A DNA stretch of 13,446 bases from Caryophanales bacterium UBA1231 (GCA_002309035.1 DBWT01000055.1:1-13446); one strand, 5' to 3'; counted from the first letter of the stretch, positions 1 through 7,464 are shown. Notes: generated by a model from the sequence alone, not told the origin. Numbers and translations are program-made.

Positions 1-1064
1 TTAGCTAGTACTTCACAAATAGCTTTTGTACCAACAGCGAACTTTTCAACTTCAAATACACCAGCAGGACCATTCCAAACAACTGTCTTAGCACCTTCTA
101 ATTCTTTAGCAAATACTTTGATAGTTTCAGGACCGCAGTCTAAGCCTTGGTAATCTGATGGAATTTCAGTTGCTTTAACAACTTTAGTTTCGCATTTAGC
201 AATGGCACCAAAGAAATCTTCAGCAACTTCTTCTGGATTAGGTTTAGCAATAACTACATCAACTGGTAAAACAATTTTACCATTAGCTTTTTCTAGTAAG
301 CCTTTAGCATAATCAACGAAATCAAGTTCACATTTAGATCCGCCTACTTCATATCCTAATGCTTTAAAGAATGTGTAAGCCATTGCACCACAAATCATAA
401 CTTTATCAGCTTTAGTAAGTAAGTTTTCAATAACAGAAATCTTATCAGATACTTTAGCACCACCAAGAATAGCTACAAATGGATGAACTGGATTATCAAC
501 AGCACCACCAATAAACTTAATTTCTTTATCTAGTAAGAAGCCACTTACACTTGGGCCTTTAATGTTTTTAGCAATACCTGTATTTGATGCAGCGTCCCTA
601 TGAGCTGTACCAAAAGCATCATTAACAAAAACATCACCTAGGCTTGCCCAATAAGCACCAAGTTCTGGATCATTCTTAGATTCTTTCTTGCCATTTAAAT
701 CTTCATAACGAGTATTTTGGAACATTACTAGTTCGCCTTCTTTAAGATTGTTAATAGCACTTTCAAGTTCAGCACCACGTGTAGCATTAACAAACTTTAC
801 AGGTTGACCTAATAATTCTTCTAACTTTTTAGCAACAGGTGCTAAATCATTCTTTGCTAAATCAGCTTCTTCTTTAACACGTCCTAAGTGTGAGAAAACA
901 ACTAGTTTTGCACCTTGTTCAAGGGCATATTTAATTGTTGGTAATGCTTGAACGATTCTGTTTGTATCAGTAATAACGCCACCTTTCATAGGAACGTTAA
1001 AATCAACACGCATTAAAACTTTCTTTCCTTTTAATTCTACATCTTTAATTGTCTTTTTTGCCAT
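1..1064 (-). CDS. pgk: Phosphoglycerate kinase, C-terminus cut by window edge
   Basis: Phosphoglycerate kinase is the cytosolic glycolytic enzyme that transfers phosphate from 1,3-bisphosphoglycerate to ADP, giving ATP and 3-phosphoglycerate. The reading frame is open from an ATG at 1062-1064 to the left edge, giving 354 residues. Visible family motifs are DFNVP (residues 21-25), the substrate-binding SHLGR (58-62), then [21 protein letters not shown] and, near the edge, WNGPAGVFE. The family is usually about 395 residues, so roughly 40 are missing, including the nucleotide-binding GGGDS motif that should lie just outside. The start is supported by AGGAGAA six bases upstream. No gap gene lies upstream, as in the common gap-pgk arrangement; the gene has its own promoter. 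A ComK-like gene lies upstream on the same strand without a visible terminator, so some read-through into pgk is possible. Confidence 0.97.
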   Translation of the reverse strand, partial: MAKKTIKDVELKGKKVLMRVDFNVPMKGGVITDTNRIVQALPTIKYALEQGAKLVVFSHLGRVKEEADLAKNDLAPVAKKLEELLGQPVKFVNATRGAELESAINNLKEGELVMFQNTRYEDLNGKKESKNDPELGAYWASLGDVFVNDAFGTAHRDAASNTGIAKNIKGPSVSGFLLDKEIKFIGGAVDNPVHPFVAILGGAKVSDKISVIENLLTKADKVMICGAMAYTFFKALGYEVGGSKCELDFVDYAKGLLEKANGKIVLPVDVVIAKPNPEEVAEDFFGAIAKCETKVVKATEIPSDYQGLDCGPETIKVFAKELEGAKTVVWNGPAGVFEVEKFAVGTKAICEVLA

Positions 1065-1070
1065 ATCTAT

Positions 1071-1129
1071 TTCTCCTTATTGAATTTTTAATCCTTTATT
1101 ATTGTATCACTAACACGTTATTTTTGCAA
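1071..1129 (-). promoter_or_regulatory. pgk promoter and ribosome binding site
   Basis: On the minus strand a -35-like TTGCAA (1124-1129) is separated by 17 bases from a -10 TACAAT (1101-1106). The -10 is preceded by TGA, giving an extended -10 at 1101-1109. The Shine-Dalgarno AGGAGAA lies at 1071-1077. The spacer contains the inverted repeat TAACACGTTA (1111-1120; TAAC/GTTA arms), which could be a small operator; this is inference. Confidence 0.6.
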
Positions 1130-1141
1130 ATATAATGAGTA

Positions 1142-1534
1142 TTAGTTTATTGGTTTAATTGCTCTTGCTCTTTTAATTAAGTCTTGAAATTTTAAATATG
1201 AAATATTTATATCTAACACTTCATTATCGTAAAACTTAATAATCGTTTTACTAATATCACCATTAACTGATTTAATACTTTCTAGATTGATATATATATT
1301 ATCGAGTTTTCTTTTATTACAAGTAGGTATTAAAATAAGACTTTTAGATATATAGATAGGTACTAATTTATGATATTTGTATTTTTTAGAAGTTGTTTTA
1401 ATTCTAGCCTCAAGCGTTGTAAGAGCATCTAATAATAAATTATCTAAATAATTATTAAGTGTTGTATTAAGTACTTCTATTTGATCACTATGAATTTCTA
1501 ATTGCCTATTTAATTGTTTGATATATTTGATCAC
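1142..1534 (-). CDS. ComK-like competence transcription factor homologue
   Basis: I read this 130-residue protein as a short member of the ComK family, the DNA-binding activators of late competence (DNA uptake) genes in Bacillus and Staphylococcus. The C-terminal half follows the ComK core: a LIPT block (LFPT in B. subtilis ComK), a short variable stretch, an aromatic-containing segment, a K/S-V-x-G run, a T-x-I-x-F strand and a closing ISYLKFQ block matching ISYNSFE. B. subtilis ComK is 192 residues; here the N-terminal third is shortened and the C-terminal tail is missing. The start is GTG at 1532-1534, supported by AGGTGA seven bases upstream; the ATG at 1536-1538 is out of frame. It is transcribed alone from its own promoter, between the ABC ATPase gene and pgk. 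The match rests on remembered family patterns, so activity as a competence regulator is uncertain; it could be a ComK-derived regulator of something else. Confidence 0.7.
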   Translation of the reverse strand: MIKYIKQLNRQLEIHSDQIEVLNTTLNNYLDNLLLDALTTLEARIKTTSKKYKYHKLVPIYISKSLILIPTCNKRKLDNIYINLESIKSVNGDISKTIIKFYDNEVLDINISYLKFQDLIKRARAIKPIN

Positions 1535-1541
1535 ACATATT

Positions 1542-1581
1542 CACCTAAAATAAATATAACAAACAATTCCCTATTTGTAAA
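1542..1581 (-). promoter_or_regulatory. Promoter and RBS of the ComK-like gene
   Basis: The minus strand shows a -35 TTTACA (1576-1581), a 17-base spacer and a -10 TATATT (1553-1558). The -10 is preceded by TGT, so it is an extended -10. The Shine-Dalgarno AGGTGA at 1542-1547 sits seven bases before the GTG start. The unit begins just after the terminator of the ABC ATPase gene. Confidence 0.6.
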
Positions 1582-1596
1582 GATAATCTATTTTCG

Positions 1597-1628
1597 AAAA
1601 AAACTGCTACCTTTTTAGGTAACAGTTT
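1597..1628 (-). terminator. Intrinsic terminator of the ABC ATPase gene
   Basis: Arms AAACTGCTACC (1601-1611) and GGTAACAGTTT (1618-1628) form an 11-bp hairpin with a six-base loop. In the minus-strand RNA the one imperfect pair is a G-U wobble, while on the plus strand it would be a C-A mismatch. A run of seven U follows on the minus strand. It lies seven bases beyond the ABC ATPase stop codon. Confidence 0.85.
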
Positions 1629-1635
1629 ATTTTAA

Positions 1636-2904
1636 TTATTCAGCTTGTTCTTCAGGAGCAGCAGCTTTTTCAACTACTGGTTCTTCAACAGCAGGTTCTG
1701 CTGTTTGTTCTTCTTCAGCTTCTGGAGCAGCTTCTTCTTGAAGAGGTTTTCTTTCACGTTCAAAACGTTCTTTAATTCTTGGTTGTCCTTCAGCTTCCAT
1801 ATCAAAGAAATGGCACTTATTCATATCTAAAGCCATAACAAACATATCGTTTGTATGAACATCAGTACGAGCTTTAACTTTTGCTGTTAACATTTGACCA
1901 ATTGAATCACGGCCAGGGAATTTAACAGTGATTTGTGATTCAGCACCTAGTAATTCTGATACTTCAACTTTAGCTTCAACTTTAGATTCAGGATGTTTTT
2001 CAATGAATTCAGGTTCATCATGACAATCTTCAGGACGAATACCCATTAATAATTCAACATTGATATAACCTTGATCTTTTAATACTTTTAATTGTTTTTC
2101 AGGAACTTTAAATTGGAAAATACCTTGACGGTTTGAACCGCATTCAAAGAAACCATCTTCACGAACACGACCTTCGATGAAGTTCATTGGTGGAGTACCA
2201 ATAAAGCCACCTACGAATACATTGTCTGGATAGTCATAAATTTCTTTTGGTGCACCAATTTGTTGAATCCAACCATCTTTCATAACAACGATTCTTGTAG
2301 CCATTGTCATAGCTTCAATTTGGTCATGGGTTACATAGATAGTAGTAGTCTTTAATTGTTCATGTAATTTGATTAATTCAGATCTCATTTGAACACGTAG
2401 TTTAGCATCTAGGTTAGATAGAGGTTCGTCCATTAAGAATACTTTTGCATCACGAACGATAGCACGACCTAAAGCTACACGTTGTCTTTGACCACCTGAT
2501 AATTGTTTTGGACGACGATCTAAGTAAGATTTAAGTCCTAGTGTTTCAGCAGCTGCTTGAACACGACGATCAATATCATCACGAGAGAATTTACGTAATT
2601 TTAGACCAAATGCCATATTATCGTAAACTGTCATATGTGGATATAGCGCATATGATTGGAATACCATGGCGATATTACGATCTTTTGGAGCTACGTCATT
2701 CATAACTTCGTCATCGATTAGTAATTGTCCACTAGTGATTTCTTCTAGACCAGCAATCATACGTAGTGTAGTAGTTTTACCACATCCAGATGGGCCTACG
2801 AAAACAATAAATTCACGGTCTCTGATTTTTAAGTTAAAATCAAATACAGCTTGAACATTATTGTCATAAATTTTGTTAATGTTTTTTAATTCAACTGTTG
2901 CCAT
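1636..2904 (-). CDS. ugpC: Sugar ABC transporter ATP-binding protein (UgpC/MsmK/MalK type)
   Basis: This is the cytoplasmic ATPase of a carbohydrate or glycerol-phosphate ABC importer, energising uptake together with two permeases and a binding protein. The motifs are complete: Walker A GPSGCGKT (residues 37-44), Q-loop Q83, signature LSGGQ (135-139), Walker B FLMDE (156-160), D-loop SNLD (163-166) and switch histidine H193. Residues about 240-370 form the TOBE-type regulatory domain usual for MalK/UgpC. MalK-type proteins normally end near residue 370; here a Glu/Ala/Pro-rich acidic tail of about 45 residues follows (379-422). No permease or binding-protein gene is adjacent, so it probably serves several importers encoded elsewhere, as MsmK does in streptococci (inference). 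The ATG is backed by AGGAGA at 2911-2916. The gene stands alone, with a terminator behind it and a PucR-type regulator gene just upstream. The exact sugar cannot be told from the sequence. Confidence 0.93.
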   Translation of the reverse strand: MATVELKNINKIYDNNVQAVFDFNLKIRDREFIVFVGPSGCGKTTTLRMIAGLEEITSGQLLIDDEVMNDVAPKDRNIAMVFQSYALYPHMTVYDNMAFGLKLRKFSRDDIDRRVQAAAETLGLKSYLDRRPKQLSGGQRQRVALGRAIVRDAKVFLMDEPLSNLDAKLRVQMRSELIKLHEQLKTTTIYVTHDQIEAMTMATRIVVMKDGWIQQIGAPKEIYDYPDNVFVGGFIGTPPMNFIEGRVREDGFFECGSNRQGIFQFKVPEKQLKVLKDQGYINVELLMGIRPEDCHDEPEFIEKHPESKVEAKVEVSELLGAESQITVKFPGRDSIGQMLTAKVKARTDVHTNDMFVMALDMNKCHFFDMEAEGQPRIKERFERERKPLQEEAAPEAEEEQTAEPAVEEPVVEKAAAPEEQAE

Positions 2905-2910
2905 TTTTTA

Positions 2911-2954
2911 TCTCCTTTTTTAAAGCTAGCAAATACTTTACGCTATATATTATA
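2911..2954 (-). promoter_or_regulatory. Promoter and RBS of the ABC ATPase gene
   Basis: A consensus -10 TATAAT lies at 2949-2954 on the minus strand and AGGAGA at 2911-2916. There is no recognisable -35: 17 bases upstream is the A/T run of the preceding operon's terminator. This is the only -10 in the window without the TGN extension (it reads TAG), so an activator or read-through may matter; that is inference. Confidence 0.5.
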
Positions 2955-2972
2955 CTACAAAAATAAAAATAA

Positions 2973-2997
2973 AAAAATAGGCAAATTGCCTATTTTT
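2973..2997 (-). terminator. Intrinsic terminator of the mnmG-parA operon
   Basis: Arms AAAAATAGGCAA (2973-2984) and TTGCCTATTTTT (2986-2997) are perfect complements. The realistic hairpin is a GGC/GCC core extended by A-U pairs, followed by U residues on the minus strand. It lies six bases beyond the stop codon of the PucR-type gene. The palindrome is symmetric and could work both ways, but only the minus strand has a gene ending here. Confidence 0.8.
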
Positions 2998-3003
2998 ATT
3001 TTT

Positions 3004-3648
3004 TTACTTTAAATTCATCAAAATTAGCACTACCGCAGCCGATTTAAAGGACTGTACATTAAGTCCTAAATCACGAGAAATGATTTCTAGACGGTTGGTT
3101 AGACTGTTTCTGTTTAAGTATAGTTCTTTTGATGTTTTTAAAACATTTAAGTCATTCTTAAAATATACATCTAAAATTTCGCGATTATTATTTTTTGATA
3201 ATAGTGGATCAACTAAGTATTGTTTTAATTGTTTTAAAATAACATAGCTTGATTCATTATTTTCACTACTAAAAACATAATCGGTTAGGCTTGAATGTTC
3301 TTGTGATAAAAGAGATGTTTTCTTAATACCTTCAATATAACTAGTAATTAAGGCACCAGGAACATTTTTATTGATGGTAAAACCTTCGTGAATATATATA
3401 CTTTTTGCGAAGTCATCACTAATTGTTCTAAAGATTTCTTTAATATCTAGTGATTTATCATCTTCATAAAAGATAATAGTGATTCCTTTTTGGTAATAAA
3501 AAGCAGCCTTATTGAGAATTCCTTGTAAAAGGGTTTGGATTTCATCAGATATATTACCAACATATAATAAAAACCGCATTCTTTTCTTGAAAGGGAATTC
3601 ACCAAGATTCGTTAAATAACTAGCTAAAATATCTGGCTGTTTATTCAT
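3004..3648 (-). CDS. PucR-type helix-turn-helix protein, last gene of the mnmG operon
   Basis: The C-terminal segment (residues about 157-212) has the signature of the PucR/CdaR C-terminal helix-turn-helix: a hydrophobic helix ending in YF, the N-x-x-x-T/S-S-x-x-L-Y-L-N-R-N-S-L block, N/R-R-L-E-x-I, and an aliphatic helix before the end. This domain binds DNA in regulators of purine, sugar-acid and amino-acid use. The N-terminal 150 residues look mixed alpha/beta and I do not recognise them; there is no membrane segment or signal peptide. At 214 residues it is much shorter than typical PucR or CdaR proteins. A very strong AGGAGGTG at 3653-3660 directly abuts the DUF951 stop codon, with ATG four bases further. 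The next gene downstream, past the terminator, is the sugar ABC ATPase, a plausible target, though nothing in the sequence proves this. DNA binding is fairly sure; the ligand and regulon are unknown. Confidence 0.75.
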   Translation of the reverse strand: MNKQPDILASYLTNLGEFPFKKRMRFLLYVGNISDEIQTLLQGILNKAAFYYQKGITIIFYEDDKSLDIKEIFRTISDDFAKSIYIHEGFTINKNVPGALITSYIEGIKKTSLLSQEHSSLTDYVFSSENNESSYVILKQLKQYLVDPLLSKNNNREILDVYFKNDLNVLKTSKELYLNRNSLTNRLEIISRDLGLNVQSFKSAAVVLILMNLK

Positions 3649-3660
3649 AAGGCACCTCCT

Positions 3661-3840
3661 TTATTTCATTCTTTTATATACATCTAGTCTTGATAACATA
3701 ATTTGTCTACCACAGGTAGCACATTCTAATTTAAAATCAATTCCCACTCTTAATACTTTCCAGTTAAAGCCACCACATGGATGTGGTTTTTTAAATGTTA
3801 TAACGTCTCCAACTTGAATATTTTGCTTAGTTTCACTCAT
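3661..3840 (-). CDS. DUF951 family small cysteine-containing protein
   Basis: This 59-residue gene reads as a DUF951 protein: a short SH3-like N-terminus (GDVITF), the family hallmark KKPHPCGG (residues 17-24), a W-K-V-L-R-V-G-x-D strand pair, and CATCGR followed by an L-S-R block (40-51). Cys22, Cys40 and Cys43 could bind a metal, but this is inference; the family's function is not established. In many Firmicutes a DUF951 gene lies beside parA/parB (soj/spo0J) and the GTPase gene ychF. Here it follows parA directly with an eight-base overlap (ATGAGTGA, carrying the parA TGA), which implies translational coupling. Its AAGGAG lies inside parA, rather far (about 13 bases) from the ATG. The stop TAA at 3661-3663 abuts the RBS of the next gene. 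The reading is continuous and the hallmark unmistakable. Confidence 0.88.
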   Translation of the reverse strand: MSETKQNIQVGDVITFKKPHPCGGFNWKVLRVGIDFKLECATCGRQIMLSRLDVYKRMK

Positions 3841-4591
3841 TATGGGCTAAAATCTCCTTCGCAAGAGCGCGATATTCTTTAGAACCTCTTGAGTTATATG
3901 AGAATTGAATTACACTTTTACCATACATTGGGGCTTCTTGAATGTGACTGGAAACACTGATAATTGTTTTAAATGTATTATATGGGAACATTTCTTTTAC
4001 TTGGTCAACAATCTTATAGCCAATTGTTGTCCGGTTATCTAACTTTGTTAATAAGATTCCTTCAATCTTAAGTGGTTTTAATTGTTGGATTTCATCAATC
4101 TTATTAACCATTTGGGTTAAGGCATCATAAGCATAGAAACTACATTCTACGGGAATTATGACTGAATTAGATGCATATAATGCATTATCAATAATTAATC
4201 CTAGTGCTGGTGGACAATCAATTAAGATATAGTCATAATTATTTTTGATTTGATTAATCTTCTTTTGAAGTATTAAATGTTTTTCATTAAATTTTTCAAC
4301 ATATTCTTCTAGGTGAGATATCCGTAGCGATGCACAAACTAAATCTAAATTAGCAACTTCGGTATTAATAATATGTTGATCTGTAATTTGATCATCAATT
4401 AAAAAGTCAACAATATCTTTTTTAACTTGTTCTCTTTTAATGCCAAGGGTAATTGTCGCATTAGCTTGTTGGTCAAAATCGATAATTAATACTCTTTTTT
4501 TTTCAAGGGCGATTGCGGCACCAAGATTAACGGTGGTAGTAGTTTTACCAACACCACCTTTTTGATTAACAATTGCAATAATTTTGCCCAT
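3833..4591 (-). CDS. parA: ParA/Soj-family partition ATPase
   Basis: ParA-type ATPases form ATP-dependent dimers on nucleoid DNA and move or position cargo such as ParB-parS chromosome-origin complexes. The 252 residues show the deviant Walker A KGGVGKTT (11-18, signature Lys11), the A' motif around Asp40, Walker B ILIDCPP (122-128) and the C-terminal SRGSKEYRALAKEIL block. There is no N-terminal helix-turn-helix, so this is the short chromosomal Soj type and not a plasmid P1-type ParA. The A' motif is unusual: DFDQQANAT where the family commonly has DxDPQGNAT. The gene follows rsmG by 12 bases, and its AGGAGG (4600-4605) overlaps the rsmG stop. mnmG-rsmG-parA is the origin-proximal Firmicutes order, but no parB/spo0J follows; DUF951 comes next instead. 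I saw no parS-like palindrome in the window. It may work with a distant ParB or on another cargo. Confidence 0.93.
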   Translation of the reverse strand: MGKIIAIVNQKGGVGKTTTTVNLGAAIALEKKRVLIIDFDQQANATITLGIKREQVKKDIVDFLIDDQITDQHIINTEVANLDLVCASLRISHLEEYVEKFNEKHLILQKKINQIKNNYDYILIDCPPALGLIIDNALYASNSVIIPVECSFYAYDALTQMVNKIDEIQQLKPLKIEGILLTKLDNRTTIGYKIVDQVKEMFPYNTFKTIISVSSHIQEAPMYGKSVIQFSYNSRGSKEYRALAKEILAHNE

Positions 4592-4603
4592 TGTGGAATC
4601 CTC

Positions 4604-5266
4604 CTATAATGGTTGTTTTAAGATTTGTGCATAACGTCTTGGATAGATTTGTTTTGTTTTACCTAATTTTTTAAATACTAAGATACTTCTTTTACCTTTA
4701 TCAAGTGGTAAATCAAAGTGATATATCGCATCTAGACTAATATTTAATTCTTGCATGGCATTAGTTGAAGCTAAGAGTTCTTCTTCATAATTAGCACCCT
4801 TCATACAGTAGAAGTAGCCACCTACTTCTAAGAGGGGTATTACTAATTCTAATAGAATATTAAGCCCGGCAACCGCACGAGCAGTTGCGTACATATATGT
4901 AGCTTTTAAGTTTTCAGCCCGGTCATTAATAACTGTAACATTAGATAATTGTAATTGGCTTGCTACTTCTTCTAAAAACCTTGCTCTTTTACCAGTTGGT
5001 TCTAGGAGTGTAATGGGTCTTGCTTCATTTTGAATAGCAAGCACTAACCCTGGAAAACCAGCACCACTACCAATATCAATTAAAGAACCATCTTTGATAT
5101 TACATTTAGTAATTAACAAACTATCATAGAAATGTTTAATATAAACATCTTCATACTCAGTAATTGAAGTTAGGTTCATTACTTTATTTTTTTCCGTTAA
5201 TAGATTGTAATATATATCAAATTTATTGTAATCATCAATATTAAAATCTTTTAATAAATCATTCAT
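4604..5266 (-). CDS. rsmG: 16S rRNA (guanine-527-N7)-methyltransferase RsmG (GidB)
   Basis: RsmG uses S-adenosylmethionine to methylate N7 of G527 in the 530 loop of 16S rRNA; loss in other bacteria gives low-level streptomycin resistance. The 220-residue protein has the family blocks in order: NLTSI (residues 31-35), HFYDSL (45-50), the SAM-binding [10 protein letters not shown] (64-73), an E-P acidic end of strand 2 (89-90), DRAE (115-118), ARAVA (129-133) and a K-G after the following strand. The C-terminus ends in the usual basic Y-P-R-R ... P-L form. The start overlaps the mnmG end by eight bases (ATGAATGA), and GGAGG at 5280-5284 lies inside mnmG, so translation is likely coupled. This mnmG-rsmG pairing is widespread in bacteria. 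Confidence 0.96.
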   Translation of the reverse strand: MNDLLKDFNIDDYNKFDIYYNLLTEKNKVMNLTSITEYEDVYIKHFYDSLLITKCNIKDGSLIDIGSGAGFPGLVLAIQNEARPITLLEPTGKRARFLEEVASQLQLSNVTVINDRAENLKATYMYATARAVAGLNILLELVIPLLEVGGYFYCMKGANYEEELLASTNAMQELNISLDAIYHFDLPLDKGKRSILVFKKLGKTKQIYPRRYAQILKQPL

Positions 5267-7151
5267 GCGCTTTATATACCTCCAAGTAAACTAATAAAAT
5301 GGAGATATCAGCTGGATTAACACCACTAATCCGCATTGCAGCAGCAACTGTTCTTGGTCTAATCTTATTTAGCTTTTCTCTTGCTTCACTGGCAAGATTT
5401 GGAATAACATTATAATCAATTGATTCTGGAATCAAGCGTTCTTCTAATTTTTGAAGTTTTGATGCATCTTTATAGGCTTTGTCAATATAACCTTGATATT
5501 TTATTTCAATGGTTATTTGGTTAGCAATCTCTGGCGTTACTTCTTCACTTGGCGATAGATTAGCCATTTCATAGATATCATCATATTCTACTTCCGGGCG
5601 GCGCATCAATACATCCGCATAAATTCCATCTTGTAATGGACTAGAGCCAAGATTAATAAGGTAATCATTCACAAATGCTTTTGGTGTAATTTTAATCGTT
5701 TTTAATTTTTCTTTTTCTTCTTCAATGATTTCACGTTTATGTAAATACTTTTGATAACGTTCTTCACTAATTAGACCTACAAGATGTCCATATTCAGTTA
5801 ATCTTTCATCAGCGTTATCATGTCTTAGTAAAAGCCGATATTCAGCACGGGATGTAAGCATCCGGTACGGATCATTAACACCTTTCGTAATTAGGTCATC
5901 GATTAAAACACCAATATATGCTTCGTCGCGTCTCAAAATTAGTGGTTCTTTATTTTCTAAAGAAAGCGATGCATTAATACCGGCCATTAAGCCTTGGCAT
6001 GCGGCTTCTTCATAACCACTGGTGCCATTGACTTGACCTGCGAAGTATAAACCTTTTACCTTTTTAGTTTCAAGAGTTGCTTTTAATTCAAGTGGGTCAA
6101 TTGCATCGTATTCAATCGCATAAGCATATTTTAAAATTTCGGCGTTTTCAAAACCTGGTAGACTTTTAATCATTTGATCTTGAACATATTCAGGCATACT
6201 TGTTGAGAATCCTTGAACATAGGTTTGTGAAAAATCACTAGATTCTGGTTCTAAGAATAATTGATGACGTTCTTTATCAGAAAAACGCACAATCTTATCT
6301 TCAATTGAAGGGCAGTATCTAGGTCCTACACCTTCTACAATTCCAGAATACATACTTGATTCATTTAAGTGTTCTTTAATAATTTGGTGTGTTAAAGGTG
6401 TTGTATAAGTTAAGTAACAAGGGATTTGTTTTTCAAATGGAATCGTATCTTCTTTTTTCGTTTCATAACTAAAGAAAGCATCGATATTAGTACCAGGTTC
6501 TAATTTACTTTTTGAAAAATCAATCGAGCTCGATTTAATTCTTGCAGGTGTTCCCGTTTTTAATCTTAACAAATGGAAACCTAAAGATAATAGGGATTTT
6601 GATAATCCATAATTAGTTGCCTCACCATCAGGTCCACCAACATAATAGTTTTTACCTCTTAAGATTCGGCTTGATAAAAAGGTTCCCGTACAAATAATAA
6701 CTCTCTTGCAACCAAATGTTTGTTTGTTTTCGAGGGTTACACTTTTTACTTCACTGTTTTCAACATTTAAGCTATCAACAAAACCAACATAAACATCTAA
6801 TAGAGGTGTGTTTTTAATAACTTGCTGCATATATTTAGAATAGGCAGGTTTATCGGATTGAACTCTTAGGGCTTGCACAGCAGGCCCTTTTGATAAGTTT
6901 AACATTTTAAACTGTAAGGCGGTTTTATCAGCCGCTTTACCCATTTCACCACCTAAGGCATCGATTTCTCTAACGATGATACCTTTTGCGGGGCCACCAA
7001 TGGATGGATTACATGGCATATTGCTAATCTTATTCATATTGCCACATACAAGTAGTGTGGTATGACCTTTTCTAGCACAAGCTAAAGCTGCTTCAACACC
7101 GGCATGACCAGCACCAATAATGACGCATTCATAACTAGTTAAATAATCCAT
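5259..7151 (-). CDS. mnmG: tRNA uridine-5-carboxymethylaminomethyl modification enzyme MnmG (GidA)
   Basis: MnmG is the FAD- and NADH-dependent partner of the GTPase MnmE. Together they install the carboxymethylaminomethyl (or aminomethyl) group on the wobble U34 of several tRNAs, which aids reading of A/G-ending codons. The 630-residue protein is full length. It shows the Rossmann FAD motif GAGHAG (13-18), the [11 protein letters not shown] block (47-57) with [10 protein letters not shown] after it, [14 protein letters not shown] (88-101), the central YCPSIEDKI block, the [13 protein letters not shown] block and a C-terminal helical MnmE/tRNA-binding domain ending in [14 protein letters not shown]. 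The start ATG shares one base with the upstream stop (TAATG). mnmE, often the upstream neighbour, is absent from this window; a zinc-ribbon membrane protein gene takes its place. Confidence 0.98.
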   Translation of the reverse strand: MDYLTSYECVIIGAGHAGVEAALACARKGHTTLLVCGNMNKISNMPCNPSIGGPAKGIIVREIDALGGEMGKAADKTALQFKMLNLSKGPAVQALRVQSDKPAYSKYMQQVIKNTPLLDVYVGFVDSLNVENSEVKSVTLENKQTFGCKRVIICTGTFLSSRILRGKNYYVGGPDGEATNYGLSKSLLSLGFHLLRLKTGTPARIKSSSIDFSKSKLEPGTNIDAFFSYETKKEDTIPFEKQIPCYLTYTTPLTHQIIKEHLNESSMYSGIVEGVGPRYCPSIEDKIVRFSDKERHQLFLEPESSDFSQTYVQGFSTSMPEYVQDQMIKSLPGFENAEILKYAYAIEYDAIDPLELKATLETKKVKGLYFAGQVNGTSGYEEAACQGLMAGINASLSLENKEPLILRRDEAYIGVLIDDLITKGVNDPYRMLTSRAEYRLLLRHDNADERLTEYGHLVGLISEERYQKYLHKREIIEEEKEKLKTIKITPKAFVNDYLINLGSSPLQDGIYADVLMRRPEVEYDDIYEMANLSPSEEVTPEIANQITIEIKYQGYIDKAYKDASKLQKLEERLIPESIDYNVIPNLASEAREKLNKIRPRTVAAAMRISGVNPADISILLVYLEVYKAHE

Positions 7152-7375
7152 TATAAAATCACCACAACAACAATGATCACAATTGCAATAATAGCAAGTG
7201 CTAAAACCATGCCAATGATTTTATCTTTGCTATTCTTTAATTTTTCTTGTTGTTCCTTTTTATGCTTTTTTTGAATTAACTTTTGGCGCTCTTCCGTCAT
7301 TGGAAGCTCTGCCATACAAAAGTCACATGTAAGATTAGTATCTGGATTAACATTATGACAACGAGGACATAACAT
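7151..7375 (-). CDS. Zinc-ribbon, single-membrane-helix small protein
   Basis: This small protein opens with a zinc ribbon, two CxxC knuckles in CPRC and CDFC about ten residues apart, followed by a Lys/Glu/Gln-rich charged linker and a C-terminal run of some 20 Ile/Val/Ala residues that should cross the membrane. It would thus be tail-anchored with the ribbon in the cytoplasm. The frame opens at GTG 7382-7384, but I prefer the ATG at 7373-7375 (74 residues): the AAGGGG run (plus-strand 7384-7389) touches the GTG and lies a proper eight or so bases before the ATG. It leads the operon and its TAA shares a base with the mnmG ATG. The role is unknown; similar short zinc-ribbon proteins are common in Firmicutes and mostly uncharacterised. 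Confidence 0.85.
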   Translation of the reverse strand: MLCPRCHNVNPDTNLTCDFCMAELPMTEERQKLIQKKHKKEQQEKLKNSKDKIIGMVLALAIIAIVIIVVVVIL

Positions 7376-7397
7376 ATACTTCACCCCTTCTTTAGTT

Positions 7398-7406
7398 ATT
7401 ATATCA
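7398..7406 (-). promoter_or_regulatory. Extended -10 promoter of the mnmG-parA operon
   Basis: The minus strand reads TGATATAAT, a perfect extended -10, about 23 bases before the preferred ATG. No good -35 is seen at 16-18 bases. It would drive the six-gene operon from the zinc-ribbon gene to the PucR-type gene. Confidence 0.6.
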
Positions 7407-7436
7407 CAATCACTTTTAACTATTCTATTATTTGGT

Positions 7437-7464
7437 AAAAAAATAAGAGGTTATCAAAACCTCT
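7437..7464 (-). terminator. Intrinsic terminator of pduL
   Basis: Arms AGAGGTT (7446-7452) and AACCTCT (7458-7464) pair perfectly across a five-base loop. On the minus strand the hairpin is followed by TATTTTTTT. It starts six bases beyond the pduL stop codon. Confidence 0.82.

Noticed and set aside
1645..1830. Open frame on the plus strand, Phe/Ser-rich
   Set aside because: It is antisense to the Glu-rich tail of the ABC ATPase; GAA codons read backwards give Phe/Ser. No RBS or promoter.
2666..2854. Open frame on the plus strand
   Set aside because: Antisense to the Walker A region of the ABC ATPase, whose frame is fully conserved; no RBS.
3833..4591. ParA as a mark of an integrated plasmid
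   Set aside because: It lacks the N-terminal helix-turn-helix of plasmid ParA, is coupled to mnmG-rsmG as in chromosomes, and no replication or mobility gene is near.
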